From positions 1 to 5,715 of the forward strand of contig JAUXBM010000130.1 in assembly GCA_030619415.1 (NCBI GenBank): DNA of 5,715 nt. Direction: 5' to 3'. The stretch is from Chlorobiota bacterium (GTDB lineage: Bacteria; Bacteroidota; Bacteroidia; Bacteroidales; F082). Position 1 is the first letter of the stretch, and every line of letters starts with the position of its first letter. The notes beneath the pieces were generated by a model that made no database searches, had not been told where the DNA came from, and saw only the letters and a list, made by a program, of their open reading frames with translations. Below, in pieces: positions 1 to 5,715 of the stretch. A program made the position numbers and the translations under genes.

Positions 1-70
1 AAAGTCAGTAGAAACAAGAGATTGACTGCGAAAGTCTGCGATGAGTAATTATGTAAAACTAATGGAATGT

Positions 71-114
71 GTAGCTTAGAAGGCTGTTGCTCTATCCAAC
101 TGAGCTACTGGACC
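71..114 (-). pseudogene. 5' half of a tRNA-Arg(UCU) gene; 3' half not present
   Basis: Read on the minus strand from base 114, the sequence folds as the first half of a normal tRNA. It has acceptor strand GGTCCAG, T8, D-stem GCTC/GAGC around loop AGTTGGATA (with the G18-G19 pair), anticodon stem 5' strand ACAGC, and loop CTTCTAA with anticodon TCT (bases 80-78), which reads Arg codon AGA. The 3' anticodon strand starts correctly (GCT) and then diverges: AC where GT is needed to close the stem. Bases 1-70 contain no T-loop (GGTTCGAATCC-like) and no CTGGACC acceptor complement, so no cloverleaf can be completed in the window. The promoter in front looks intact. It may be a remnant left by recombination, a gene interrupted by an insertion or intron whose far side lies outside the window, or an assembly join. 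The tRNA identity is clear; the pseudogene status is inferred. Confidence 0.7.
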
Positions 115-126
115 AAAAATCGGGTG

Positions 127-154
127 CAAAGATACTACATTAAAGGATTGTCAA
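127..154 (-). promoter_or_regulatory. Bacteroidota-type promoter for the truncated tRNA-Arg
   Basis: On the minus strand TATCTTTG (134-127) matches the phylum's -7 consensus TAnnTTTG exactly. A TTG that can serve as the -33 element lies 17 bp upstream (154-152), inside the known 17-23 bp range. The -7 element ends 12 bases before the first tRNA base, which gives a leader of a few bases, as is usual for a stable RNA. The -7 match is seen directly; activity is inferred. Confidence 0.65.
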
Positions 155-206
155 CAGTTTGATGATTGAAAATAATTATTGAGAGATCCTTTTTGCAGAT
201 TATTCA

Positions 207-296
207 GGAGAGGAGTAATGGATGGATGGAGTGATGGATTAGAATAAACTTCAATTCAAACTAAGACTACTCTAACACACCACTACTCCATTCTCC
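207..296. repeat. Imperfect long-loop inverted repeat with short ATGG repeats
   Basis: Bases 207-221 and 280-296 are inverted copies. On the minus strand they give about 15 pairs, counting one G-T wobble, with a 2-base bulge and a 58-base loop. The loop starts with a short ATGG run (ATGG three times at 218-229, again at 234-237). It follows the stop codon of the dehydrogenase gene, so it might shape the 3' end of that transcript. It lacks the T-run and compact loop of an intrinsic terminator, and no other terminator is visible. It could equally be two facing copies of a low-complexity repeat. Confidence 0.4.
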
Positions 297-304
297 AGCG
301 TCGG

Positions 305-3250
305 TCAGAGCGAAGGCCTGACAAGCGCGTCAAATAGAATTTCAACCGGGTGTTGGGCAGTTCGTCCGGTGCCGTCTTTTACCTGGTGCCTGCATGAAGT
401 GCCTGGTGCCGCAATAATTACTTCTTTCCCTGTTTTTCGAACTTCAGGAAATAACACCAATTCACCCACTTTCATCGATAAGTCGTAATGTTTTTTTTCA
501 TAACCGAATGAGCCTGCCATACCACAGCAACCTGATGAGATTTCTTCAACAGAGTAGTTTTCCGGAAACCCGAGGATGGCAAGGGTGGGGGAGGTTGAAG
601 CGAGTGATTTTTGAAAACAATGCCCATGCAATTTGATGTGTTGCTTTTCTTTGGTAAATTGATCCTTTTTTATTTTTCCGGCCTTTATTTCTTTTTCAAG
701 GAACTCATCAATCATCAGGCAGTTTCTGGCCAGGTCGATAGCAGCTGCCTTAAGCTGATCCCCCACCAACTCAGGGTATTCATCCCTGAATGTTAAAATG
801 GCGGAAGGTTCTATTCCAACCAGTGGTGTTGCTTCTGTGATTTTGCCTTTAAGTACCTGCACATTTTTAATGGCAATATTTTTCGCCTTCCTGACCAGTC
901 CTTTTGAAAGGTATGTTCGTCCGCTCTCAATATGATCGGGGATAATTACCTCATAGCCCAGTTTTGATAATAGTCTGATGGCTTTAATCCCAATGTCGGT
1001 GTCATTGAATCGGGTGAACTCATCATTAAACAAATAAACCCTCCCATTCGTGCATTCACGGCCATTAACAGTGCTTTGGTTCTTGGTAAACCATTTGTCA
1101 AGTGGCATTTTACTCAGCAATGGAAATTTCCTTTCCGGAGCAAATCCGACCATCCTGGCCAGAAGACCTGATGTGAAGGAATTGGAATTGAAGAAATTGT
1201 AAATCCCCGGGGCCATACTTCCCAGTTTGCTGATCATGGGAATGTTGGCAATCAATTTTGTCCTGAGTGGAATGCCGTTCGTCTCATAATAATGCTGAAG
1301 AAATTCTGCTTTCAATTTCGCCACATCCACACTGGACGGACATTCCGATTTACAGGCTTTACACGAAAGGCACATGTCCATCACCTGGTAAATTTCCTGA
1401 TGATCGAACGGGTTTGATTTTTTAGAAGTTGTTAGAAATTCACGGAGGATATTTGCTCGTGCCCGCGTACTCTTATCTTCATCTTTCGAGGCCATATAAC
1501 TGGGGCACATCGTCCCGCCAATCACGGCTGTTTTACGACAGGCAGCTGTCCCGTTGCATTTTTCTGCAGCACGAAGAATCCCCAGGTCTTTCGAAAAATC
1601 AAAATAGGTATCGATTTCTTTGGTTGCTTCTCCCGGTTGATACCTGAGACTGGTATTCATTTTCGGGGTGTCAACAATCTTTCCGGGATTGAAAATATGA
1701 TCAGGATCCCAGGCATCTTTTAGCTCTTTAAAAAGCTGATAATTGTGATTACCAAGCATCAGGGGGATAAATTCTCCACGAAGCCGGCCATCACCATGTT
1801 CCCCACTCAGTGAGCCATTGTATTTTTTCACCAGGTGTGCCGTATCTTCTGCAATCTGATGAAAAAGTTCAACATCCCTGGAATCTTTTAAATTAAGCAC
1901 CGGACGGAGGTGCAATTCGCCTGTCGCGATGTGCGCATAATAAACACACTGCTTGTCATATTTGGCGAAGATTTTCTCAATTTCTTCAATATAGTCCGGA
2001 AGGACTTCAGGATGTACAGCCGTATCTTCAATTACAGGAACGGGTTTGGCATCGCCGGTCATATTGCTCAGTATGCCGAGACCAGCTTTACGCAGGTTCC
2101 ATACCTTATTGATCTCCGGGCCTGTAATGATCGGAAAATAAAAACCATAACCAGCGGCTTCCATTTCATTTTGCATTTCGGCCGATTTTCTGGCAATCTC
2201 ACCAGGTTCTTCTTCAGCGAATTCAACAATTAGTATGGCTCCGGGATCGCCTTTTACAAAGAACCTGTTCTTTTGTTGTTCAATGTTTTCTTTTGTCAGA
2301 TCAAGGATAACCTTATCCATCAATTCGATTGCAACAGGCTTGTATTTGAGCGCGATTAAATTGGCCCTCAATGAATCAGGAACTGATTTTAAGTGAACAC
2401 AAACAAGGGCATTGTGAGCAGGAGGGAGGGGAACCAGGTTTAATTTAATCTCGGTGGTGAAGGCGAGTGTCCCTTCCGACCCTGCCAGTAATTTTGAATA
2501 GTTGAATGCTTGGCCGCCATCATTAAAAGGTTCTGTCTCCAGCAGGATGTCCAATGCATAACCGGTATTCCGCCGTTCGAGTTTCGGATCAGGAAATTCT
2601 TTCCTGATTGATTTCCGGTTATCGGCGTTTGAAAGTATTTGATCTGTTTTTTGATAGATTTTAGATTCAAGTGATTGACCTGATTTTTTATTGTTGAACT
2701 CATTTTTTGAAAGCGACCTGAAAACTGCTTCTGACCCATCGCTCAATATTGTATGCAATTCCAAAGTGTGATCTCTCGTACTGCCATATACCAACGAATG
2801 TGCTCCGCAGGCATTGTTCCCAACCATGCCGCCCATCATGCATCGGTTCGAGGTAGATGTTTCCGGTCCGAAAAACAAACCAAGCGGGTGCAAAAGCTTA
2901 TTTAGCTCATCCATAATGACACCGGGCTGAACCCTGACCCATTTCTCCTTTTCATTGACTTCCAGAATTTGGGTCATGTGTTTCGAAACATCAGCCACTA
3001 TGCCACTGCCAACAACTTGTCCTGCCAAAGAAGTTCCGGCTGTTCTGGGGATGATCGAGGTTTTGTTTTCGCGTGCAAAGCGGATTAGCTTTTTAATGTC
3101 TTCTTTGGTTTTTGGATAGGCCACGGCCAGCGGTATTTCGCGATAAGCAGATGCATCGGTGGCGTACATTATTCGGGTCGCCGCATCAAAAAGGACTTCG
3201 CCTTCAAAGTTCTTGTTAAGATCACCAAGTTTGTTTTGTTCGTCTTTCAT
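305..3250 (-). CDS. Fused FAD/iron-sulfur D-2-hydroxyacid dehydrogenase (Dld-II/YdiJ type)
   Basis: The 981-residue cytosolic flavoprotein has no signal peptide or membrane segment. Residues about 40-270 form the FAD-binding fold (PRTAGTSLAGQVVG at 68-81, NNACGAHS at 145-152, GSEGTL at 257-262). The FAD-oxidase C-terminal domain follows, with H440 and H447 in HIATGELHLRP and E494 in GEHGDG; such residues bind a metal in D-2-hydroxyglutarate dehydrogenase. Next come two ferredoxin-like motifs (C565, C571, C582; then C627, C630, C633, C637) and a GlpC/GlcF-like part with a typical CCG motif at 908-910. The equivalent earlier site reads ESGR and has no cysteines. Length and order match E. coli YdiJ (about 1018 residues) and Shewanella Dld-II. 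Likely reaction: oxidation of D-lactate or D-2-hydroxyglutarate, electrons passing through the clusters to an unknown acceptor. The substrate cannot be fixed from sequence. The ATG has AGGG 10 bases upstream. It lies 32 bp after the ligase gene and probably shares its transcript. Confidence 0.93.
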   Translation of the reverse strand: MKDEQNKLGDLNKNFEGEVLFDAATRIMYATDASAYREIPLAVAYPKTKEDIKKLIRFARENKTSIIPRTAGTSLAGQVVGSGIVADVSKHMTQILEVNEKEKWVRVQPGVIMDELNKLLHPLGLFFGPETSTSNRCMMGGMVGNNACGAHSLVYGSTRDHTLELHTILSDGSEAVFRSLSKNEFNNKKSGQSLESKIYQKTDQILSNADNRKSIRKEFPDPKLERRNTGYALDILLETEPFNDGGQAFNYSKLLAGSEGTLAFTTEIKLNLVPLPPAHNALVCVHLKSVPDSLRANLIALKYKPVAIELMDKVILDLTKENIEQQKNRFFVKGDPGAILIVEFAEEEPGEIARKSAEMQNEMEAAGYGFYFPIITGPEINKVWNLRKAGLGILSNMTGDAKPVPVIEDTAVHPEVLPDYIEEIEKIFAKYDKQCVYYAHIATGELHLRPVLNLKDSRDVELFHQIAEDTAHLVKKYNGSLSGEHGDGRLRGEFIPLMLGNHNYQLFKELKDAWDPDHIFNPGKIVDTPKMNTSLRYQPGEATKEIDTYFDFSKDLGILRAAEKCNGTAACRKTAVIGGTMCPSYMASKDEDKSTRARANILREFLTTSKKSNPFDHQEIYQVMDMCLSCKACKSECPSSVDVAKLKAEFLQHYYETNGIPLRTKLIANIPMISKLGSMAPGIYNFFNSNSFTSGLLARMVGFAPERKFPLLSKMPLDKWFTKNQSTVNGRECTNGRVYLFNDEFTRFNDTDIGIKAIRLLSKLGYEVIIPDHIESGRTYLSKGLVRKAKNIAIKNVQVLKGKITEATPLVGIEPSAILTFRDEYPELVGDQLKAAAIDLARNCLMIDEFLEKEIKAGKIKKDQFTKEKQHIKLHGHCFQKSLASTSPTLAILGFPENYSVEEISSGCCGMAGSFGYEKKHYDLSMKVGELVLFPEVRKTGKEVIIAAPGTSCRHQVKDGTGRTAQHPVEILFDALVRPSL

Positions 3251-3282
3251 TGGATGATGCCCTGTGGTTTTGCAAATATCCG

Positions 3283-4224
3283 TTAATAACCCAATAATTT
3301 TAAATATTTATCCGTCGTTGATTTATCCTGAAACAAATCGGCAAATTTCAACTTCAACTCATCCTTATTATGTTTGTCACCCAACAGCTTTTCAGCGAGT
3401 TCATTTGCGGGTTCCATTTCAACTTTTTCGATGATCCCGTTTTTGACTGTTAACCGAATTTTATTTCCATTTAACTCATTCCTGAAAACATAAGCCGGTG
3501 AATACCCATAATTCCAGTCCCATTTTTGGTACTTGTTTTTGACCAGTTTACCAATTTCAGACATAGCATGTTTTGATAGATTTCGTGATTCTTTAATATC
3601 TAAACTAGCGAAAAGAAAATCCTGAAACATTGTTTTGAATTGAATAAAAGATATGTCATTGTTAAAATGATGTTTAAGGTTGGTTACAGTTGCCCTGACA
3701 GACTTTACCGCTTTGTCGTGCATTTGATGCGACGCGGATCTGATGGCTTCCTCAAGCCGTTGTAAATCAGTATCAAATAAGATTGTTCCATGATGCATTA
3801 CCCTGTTTTTAAATACATGGGCCGAATTTCCCGAAATCTTTTTGCCATCTACCTTGAGGTTGTTCTTGCCTTCAAATGTTGCTCTAATGTTTTGCGTTTT
3901 AAGGAAAGCAATCACAGGATTCGTAAATTTTTTAAAATCGATGAGCTTGTCTTTTTGCTCATTGGTGGTGATGAGTGTGTAATTGAGGTTGCCACGATCA
4001 TGGTAAACAGTTCCACCACCCGAAATCCTTCTAATTACGGGAATTTTATTTTCCTCAATAAATTGATGATTTATCTCCGCAAGGGTATTTTGATGTTTGC
4101 CAACAACTACAGAAGGTTCCGATTGCCACAACATGAGTACATCTTCCTTAAAATGCTTCAGAATATATTCCTCAGCGGCAATATTAAAATAAGGATCGTA
4201 GCTGTTTTTCCCGATATAAATCAC
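3283..4224 (-). CDS. lplA: Lipoate-protein ligase A, two-domain form
   Basis: The 313-residue cytosolic enzyme activates lipoate with ATP to lipoyl-AMP and transfers it to lysines of E2 and GcvH proteins. The catalytic domain (about 1-250) carries RRISGGGTVYHDRGN at 65-79, the lipoate/AMP-binding loop. KKISG at 128-132 holds the lysine equivalent to E. coli K133 (here K129). HHGTIL at 144-149, SVRATVTNL at 175-183 and WDWNYGYSPAY at 235-245 also fit. Residues about 252-313 form the small accessory domain, so this chain should do both steps alone. E. coli LplA has 338 residues. The start is GTG at 4224-4222. An in-frame TAA lies immediately upstream (4227-4225), so no longer start exists, and the next ATG is codon 31, inside the fold. 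No Shine-Dalgarno sequence is visible. It precedes the dehydrogenase gene by 32 bp and is divergent from typA. Confidence 0.94.
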   Translation of the reverse strand: MIYIGKNSYDPYFNIAAEEYILKHFKEDVLMLWQSEPSVVVGKHQNTLAEINHQFIEENKIPVIRRISGGGTVYHDRGNLNYTLITTNEQKDKLIDFKKFTNPVIAFLKTQNIRATFEGKNNLKVDGKKISGNSAHVFKNRVMHHGTILFDTDLQRLEEAIRSASHQMHDKAVKSVRATVTNLKHHFNNDISFIQFKTMFQDFLFASLDIKESRNLSKHAMSEIGKLVKNKYQKWDWNYGYSPAYVFRNELNGNKIRLTVKNGIIEKVEMEPANELAEKLLGDKHNKDELKLKFADLFQDKSTTDKYLKLLGY

Positions 4225-4229
4225 TTATG

Positions 4230-4259
4230 CAAAATAACTCAATTCTAACTCAACTGCAA
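4230..4259 (-). promoter_or_regulatory. Candidate promoter of lplA, nearly abutting the start codon
   Basis: On the minus strand TATTTTG (4236-4230) is one T short of TAnnTTTG, and a TTG lies 20 bp upstream (4259-4257). Only five bases (CATAA) separate the -7 element from the GTG start, so transcription would begin at or within a few bases of the start codon. The match is imperfect. A better-placed promoter further upstream would have to lie in the AT-rich stretch or in the miniature element, where I found no better pair. Confidence 0.35.
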
Positions 4260-4281
4260 CCCGTAACCAAATCAAATAAAT

Positions 4282-4422
4282 AATCCGAGACCTTTGCAAA
4301 ACAAACTATTTTGTCATCCTGAACGCAGTGAAGGGTCTTTACATAGCTGAAATCCAGAACATAAGGATTCTTCACTGCGTTCAGAAAGACAATTTAAAGG
4401 GGTTTTGCAATGGTCTCAATCC
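4282..4422. mobile_element. Miniature inverted-repeat element (MITE), 131 bp, with 5-bp target duplication
   Basis: The element proper spans 4287-4417. Its ends are inverted copies of 16 bp, GAGACCTTTGCAAAAC at the left (4287-4302) and GAGACCATTGCAAAAC read from the right (4417-4402), differing at one base. The direct repeat AATCC sits immediately outside each end (4282-4286 and 4418-4422), as expected for a 5-bp target-site duplication. There is no open frame inside, so it cannot move by itself; a full-size insertion sequence with the same ends would have to supply transposase. I cannot name that family. The short size, near-perfect ends and clean duplication indicate a fairly recent insertion. 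Confidence 0.8.
4313..4390. repeat. Inner inverted repeat nested in the miniature element
   Basis: Inside the terminal repeats, bases 4313-4340 and 4363-4390 are inverted copies matching at 23 of 28 positions. A perfect 15-bp core, CTGAACGCAGTGAAG, lies at 4319-4333, with its complement at 4370-4384. The 22 bases between (4341-4362) are unpaired. Together with the terminal repeats this makes the element a nearly full-length hairpin with an internal bulge. From memory, GTCATCCTGAACGCAGTGAAGG-like units recur in Bacteroidota intergenic DNA; that part is not shown by this window. Confidence 0.8.
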
Positions 4423-4438
4423 ATCAAAAAAAATAAAC

Positions 4439-4494
4439 TTCTGACTTCCGACTTCTGACTTCCGACTTCTGACTTCTGTCCTCCGCCTTCCAGC
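4439..4494 (+). repeat. Array of 7-bp tandem repeats, consensus TTCYGAC
   Basis: Units run TTCTGAC, TTCCGAC, TTCTGAC, TTCCGAC, TTCTGAC, TTCTGTC and then decay (CTCCGCC, TTCCAGC). The first five are exact to the consensus, and the fourth base alternates T and C, so the repeat also reads as a 14-bp unit. It is pyrimidine-rich on the plus strand and ends about 20 bases before the nearest possible -33 site of typA. It has no spacers and is not a CRISPR array. Confidence 0.85.
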
Positions 4495-4514
4495 CCATTA
4501 CTTTAAGCTTTGCA

Positions 4515-4544
4515 GTTCACGATAAACATTTTAGACTACTTTTG
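4515..4544 (+). promoter_or_regulatory. typA: Candidate typA promoter with a TAnnTTTG -7 element
   Basis: TACTTTTG (4537-4544) fits the Bacteroidota -7 consensus exactly and lies 28 bases before the typA ATG, giving a leader of roughly 20 bases. The -33 element is less clear. GTTC at 4515-4518 has 18-bp spacing but is a poor match, while TTTG at 4509-4512 is a good match at 24 bp, just outside the usual range. Confidence 0.5.
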
Positions 4545-4572
4545 CCGCTCGAAAAATTAAACGACCAGCAGG

Positions 4573-5715
4573 ATGCAAAATATCAGAAACATAGCCATCA
4601 TCGCGCACGTTGACCACGGGAAAACAACACTTGTTGACAGGATGCTTCACCAGGTAAAACTTTTCAGGGATAACCAGGAAATGGGAGAATTGATCCTTGA
4701 CAGCAATGACCAGGAACGCGAAAGAGGAATTACCATTTTATCCAAGAATGTATCAATCCGATATAAAAACACCAAAATAAATATTATCGATACCCCAGGC
4801 CACTCCGATTTTGGCGGGGAAGTAGAACGGGTGTTAAACATGGCCGACGGTGTTCTGTTGCTTGTAGATGCCTTTGAAGGCCCGATGCCTCAAACCCGCT
4901 TTGTGTTGCAAAAAGCAATCGACCTGAACCTGAAACCCATTGTTGTTATTAACAAGGTAGATAAACCCAATTGCCGGCCCGAGGAGGTGCAGGAAGCCAT
5001 TTTCGATCTGATGTTTAACCTTGGTGCTACTGAAGAACAACTCGATTTTCCGACGGTTTTTGGCTCATCGAAACAAGGCTGGATGGCTGAAGACTGGCAA
5101 GAACCTACAGAAGATGTGGCCTTTTTACTTGACACAATAATTGAACACATTCCCCAATCAGAATTCATCGAGGGGACACCACAAATGCAAATTACCTCGC
5201 TCGATTATTCCTCCTATCTTGGCAGGATCGCGGTGGGCAGGTTGCTGCGCGGAAAGATGCAGATGGGCATGCCTGTTTCTCTTGTAAAGAGGGACGGAAC
5301 AATTAAGAAATCGAAGATCAAGGAACTCTATACTTTTGAAGGCCTGGGTAAAGAAAAGTGTAAAACTGAAGTTTTTGCCGGAGATATTATTGCACTTATG
5401 GGGATCGAGGATTTTGAGATCGGAGATACAGTTTCCGACTTTGAAAACCCCGAAGGTTTACCACCTATAAAAATTGATGAACCAACCATCAGTATGTTGT
5501 TTACGGTGAATAATTCACCATTCTTTGGCAAGGAAGGAAAGTATGTAACATCACGTCATTTGCGCGACCGGCTTTACCTTGAGATTGAAAAAAACCTTGC
5601 GTTGCGTGTTGAAGAAACCAATTCTCCTGATGCATATCTCGTTTACGGAAGGGGAATCCTTCACTTGTCCATTCTTGTCGAAACCATGCGCCGCGAAGGG
5701 TATGAGTTCCAGTTG
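4573..5715 (+). CDS. typA: Ribosome-associated GTPase TypA/BipA, 3' end beyond the window
   Basis: This is a translational GTPase of the EF-G/LepA superfamily that binds 70S ribosomes. It is linked to large-subunit assembly and growth under stress or cold. The 381 visible codons run open to the window edge; the family has about 600, so roughly 220 C-terminal residues are missing, including the TypA-specific domain. G motifs are complete: G1 AHVDHGKT at 11-18, G2 RGITI at 51-55 (T54), G3 DTPGH at 73-77 (H77 equals the catalytic histidine), G4 NKVD at 127-130, G5 SSK at 165-167. The beta-barrel domain II covers about 203-295 and domain III starts near 303, with the family signature GRGILHLSILVETMRREG at 359-376. 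The ATG is the first possible start: an in-frame TAA lies at 4558-4560. AGG touches the ATG directly, too close for a normal Shine-Dalgarno site. It is divergent from lplA. Confidence 0.98.
   Translation, partial: MQNIRNIAIIAHVDHGKTTLVDRMLHQVKLFRDNQEMGELILDSNDQERERGITILSKNVSIRYKNTKINIIDTPGHSDFGGEVERVLNMADGVLLLVDAFEGPMPQTRFVLQKAIDLNLKPIVVINKVDKPNCRPEEVQEAIFDLMFNLGATEEQLDFPTVFGSSKQGWMAEDWQEPTEDVAFLLDTIIEHIPQSEFIEGTPQMQITSLDYSSYLGRIAVGRLLRGKMQMGMPVSLVKRDGTIKKSKIKELYTFEGLGKEKCKTEVFAGDIIALMGIEDFEIGDTVSDFENPEGLPPIKIDEPTISMLFTVNNSPFFGKEGKYVTSRHLRDRLYLEIEKNLALRVEETNSPDAYLVYGRGILHLSILVETMRREGYEFQL

Larger units (their letters stand above)
4225..4572. other. Divergent spacer between lplA and typA
   Basis: This 348-bp stretch has no credible gene. 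In order it holds the candidate lplA promoter (4230-4259), a short AT-rich piece, a miniature inverted-repeat element with target duplication (4282-4422), an A-rich link, a 7-bp repeat array (4439-4494) and the typA promoter with its leader. The open frame crossing from lplA into 4248 on the plus strand is antisense to the ligase and has no family features. Confidence 0.8.

Noticed and set aside
24..41. Short hairpin GACT/AGTC and near-direct repeat ACTGCGA/TCTGCGA beside the tRNA fragment
   Set aside because: Four pairs and seven-base similarity are within chance; too little to call an intron core or attachment site.
304..322. GTCAG/CTGAC hairpin spanning the dehydrogenase stop codon as a terminator
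   Set aside because: Only five good pairs, and no T-run follows on the minus strand.
611..2233. Plus-strand open frames at 611-796, 1429-1647 and 1910-2233
   Set aside because: They lie antisense inside the well-supported dehydrogenase gene and show no recognisable domain or ribosome site.
2440..2739. Minus-strand frame of 99 codons
   Set aside because: It overlaps the dehydrogenase in another frame; composition is that of a shadow frame.
3790..4248. Plus-strand frame of 152 codons
   Set aside because: It is almost wholly antisense to lplA, whose motifs are intact; the plus-strand product resembles no family.
4302..4308. Outward-facing -7-like TAGTTTG at the lplA-side end of the MITE
   Set aside because: No TTG at the proper distance upstream, and one base short of consensus, so a MITE-borne promoter for lplA is not supported.
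4439..4494. CRISPR array
   Set aside because: The 7-bp units abut with no spacers and no cas genes are near.
4647..5531. Four minus-strand frames (4647-4841, 4834-5040, 4890-5168, 5328-5531)
   Set aside because: All are antisense to typA, which has complete GTPase motifs across this stretch.

Overview
The window looks like chromosomal DNA of a member of the Bacteroidota, probably an environmental one. It holds two promoter-like sites with the phylum's TAnnTTTG -7 element, starts without strong Shine-Dalgarno sequences, moderately AT-rich genes, and repeat types I associate with this phylum. Species level cannot be read from the sequence. Gene content is mostly housekeeping and central metabolism. 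I see no phage, defence, CRISPR or biosynthetic system, and I do not claim a new multi-gene system.

Layout: bases 1-304 hold no protein gene. On the minus strand they carry a convincing promoter followed by only the 5' half of a tRNA-Arg(UCU) gene. Between that and the first protein gene lies an imperfect long-loop inverted repeat with short ATGG repeats. Bases 305-3250 (minus) encode a 981-residue fused FAD/iron-sulfur D-2-hydroxyacid dehydrogenase of the Dld-II/YdiJ type. Bases 3283-4224 (minus) encode a two-domain lipoate-protein ligase A. The two genes are 32 bp apart and are likely co-transcribed, ligase first. Bases 4225-4572 form a divergent spacer holding a candidate ligase promoter, a 131-bp miniature inverted-repeat element with a perfect 5-bp target duplication, an array of 7-bp repeats, and a typA promoter. 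Bases 4573-5715 (plus) are the first 381 codons of typA (bipA), cut by the window edge.

How they may work together (inference): the dehydrogenase would oxidise D-lactate or D-2-hydroxyglutarate to pyruvate or 2-oxoglutarate. These are the substrates of the lipoyl-dependent dehydrogenase complexes that LplA-type enzymes activate, which gives the minus-strand pair a plausible metabolic link. TypA is a ribosome-associated GTPase, and nothing ties it to the pair except divergent position.

The parts most worth a second look are non-coding: the halved tRNA gene with its promoter intact, the miniature element with its nested hairpin, and the possible leaderless GTG start of the ligase.
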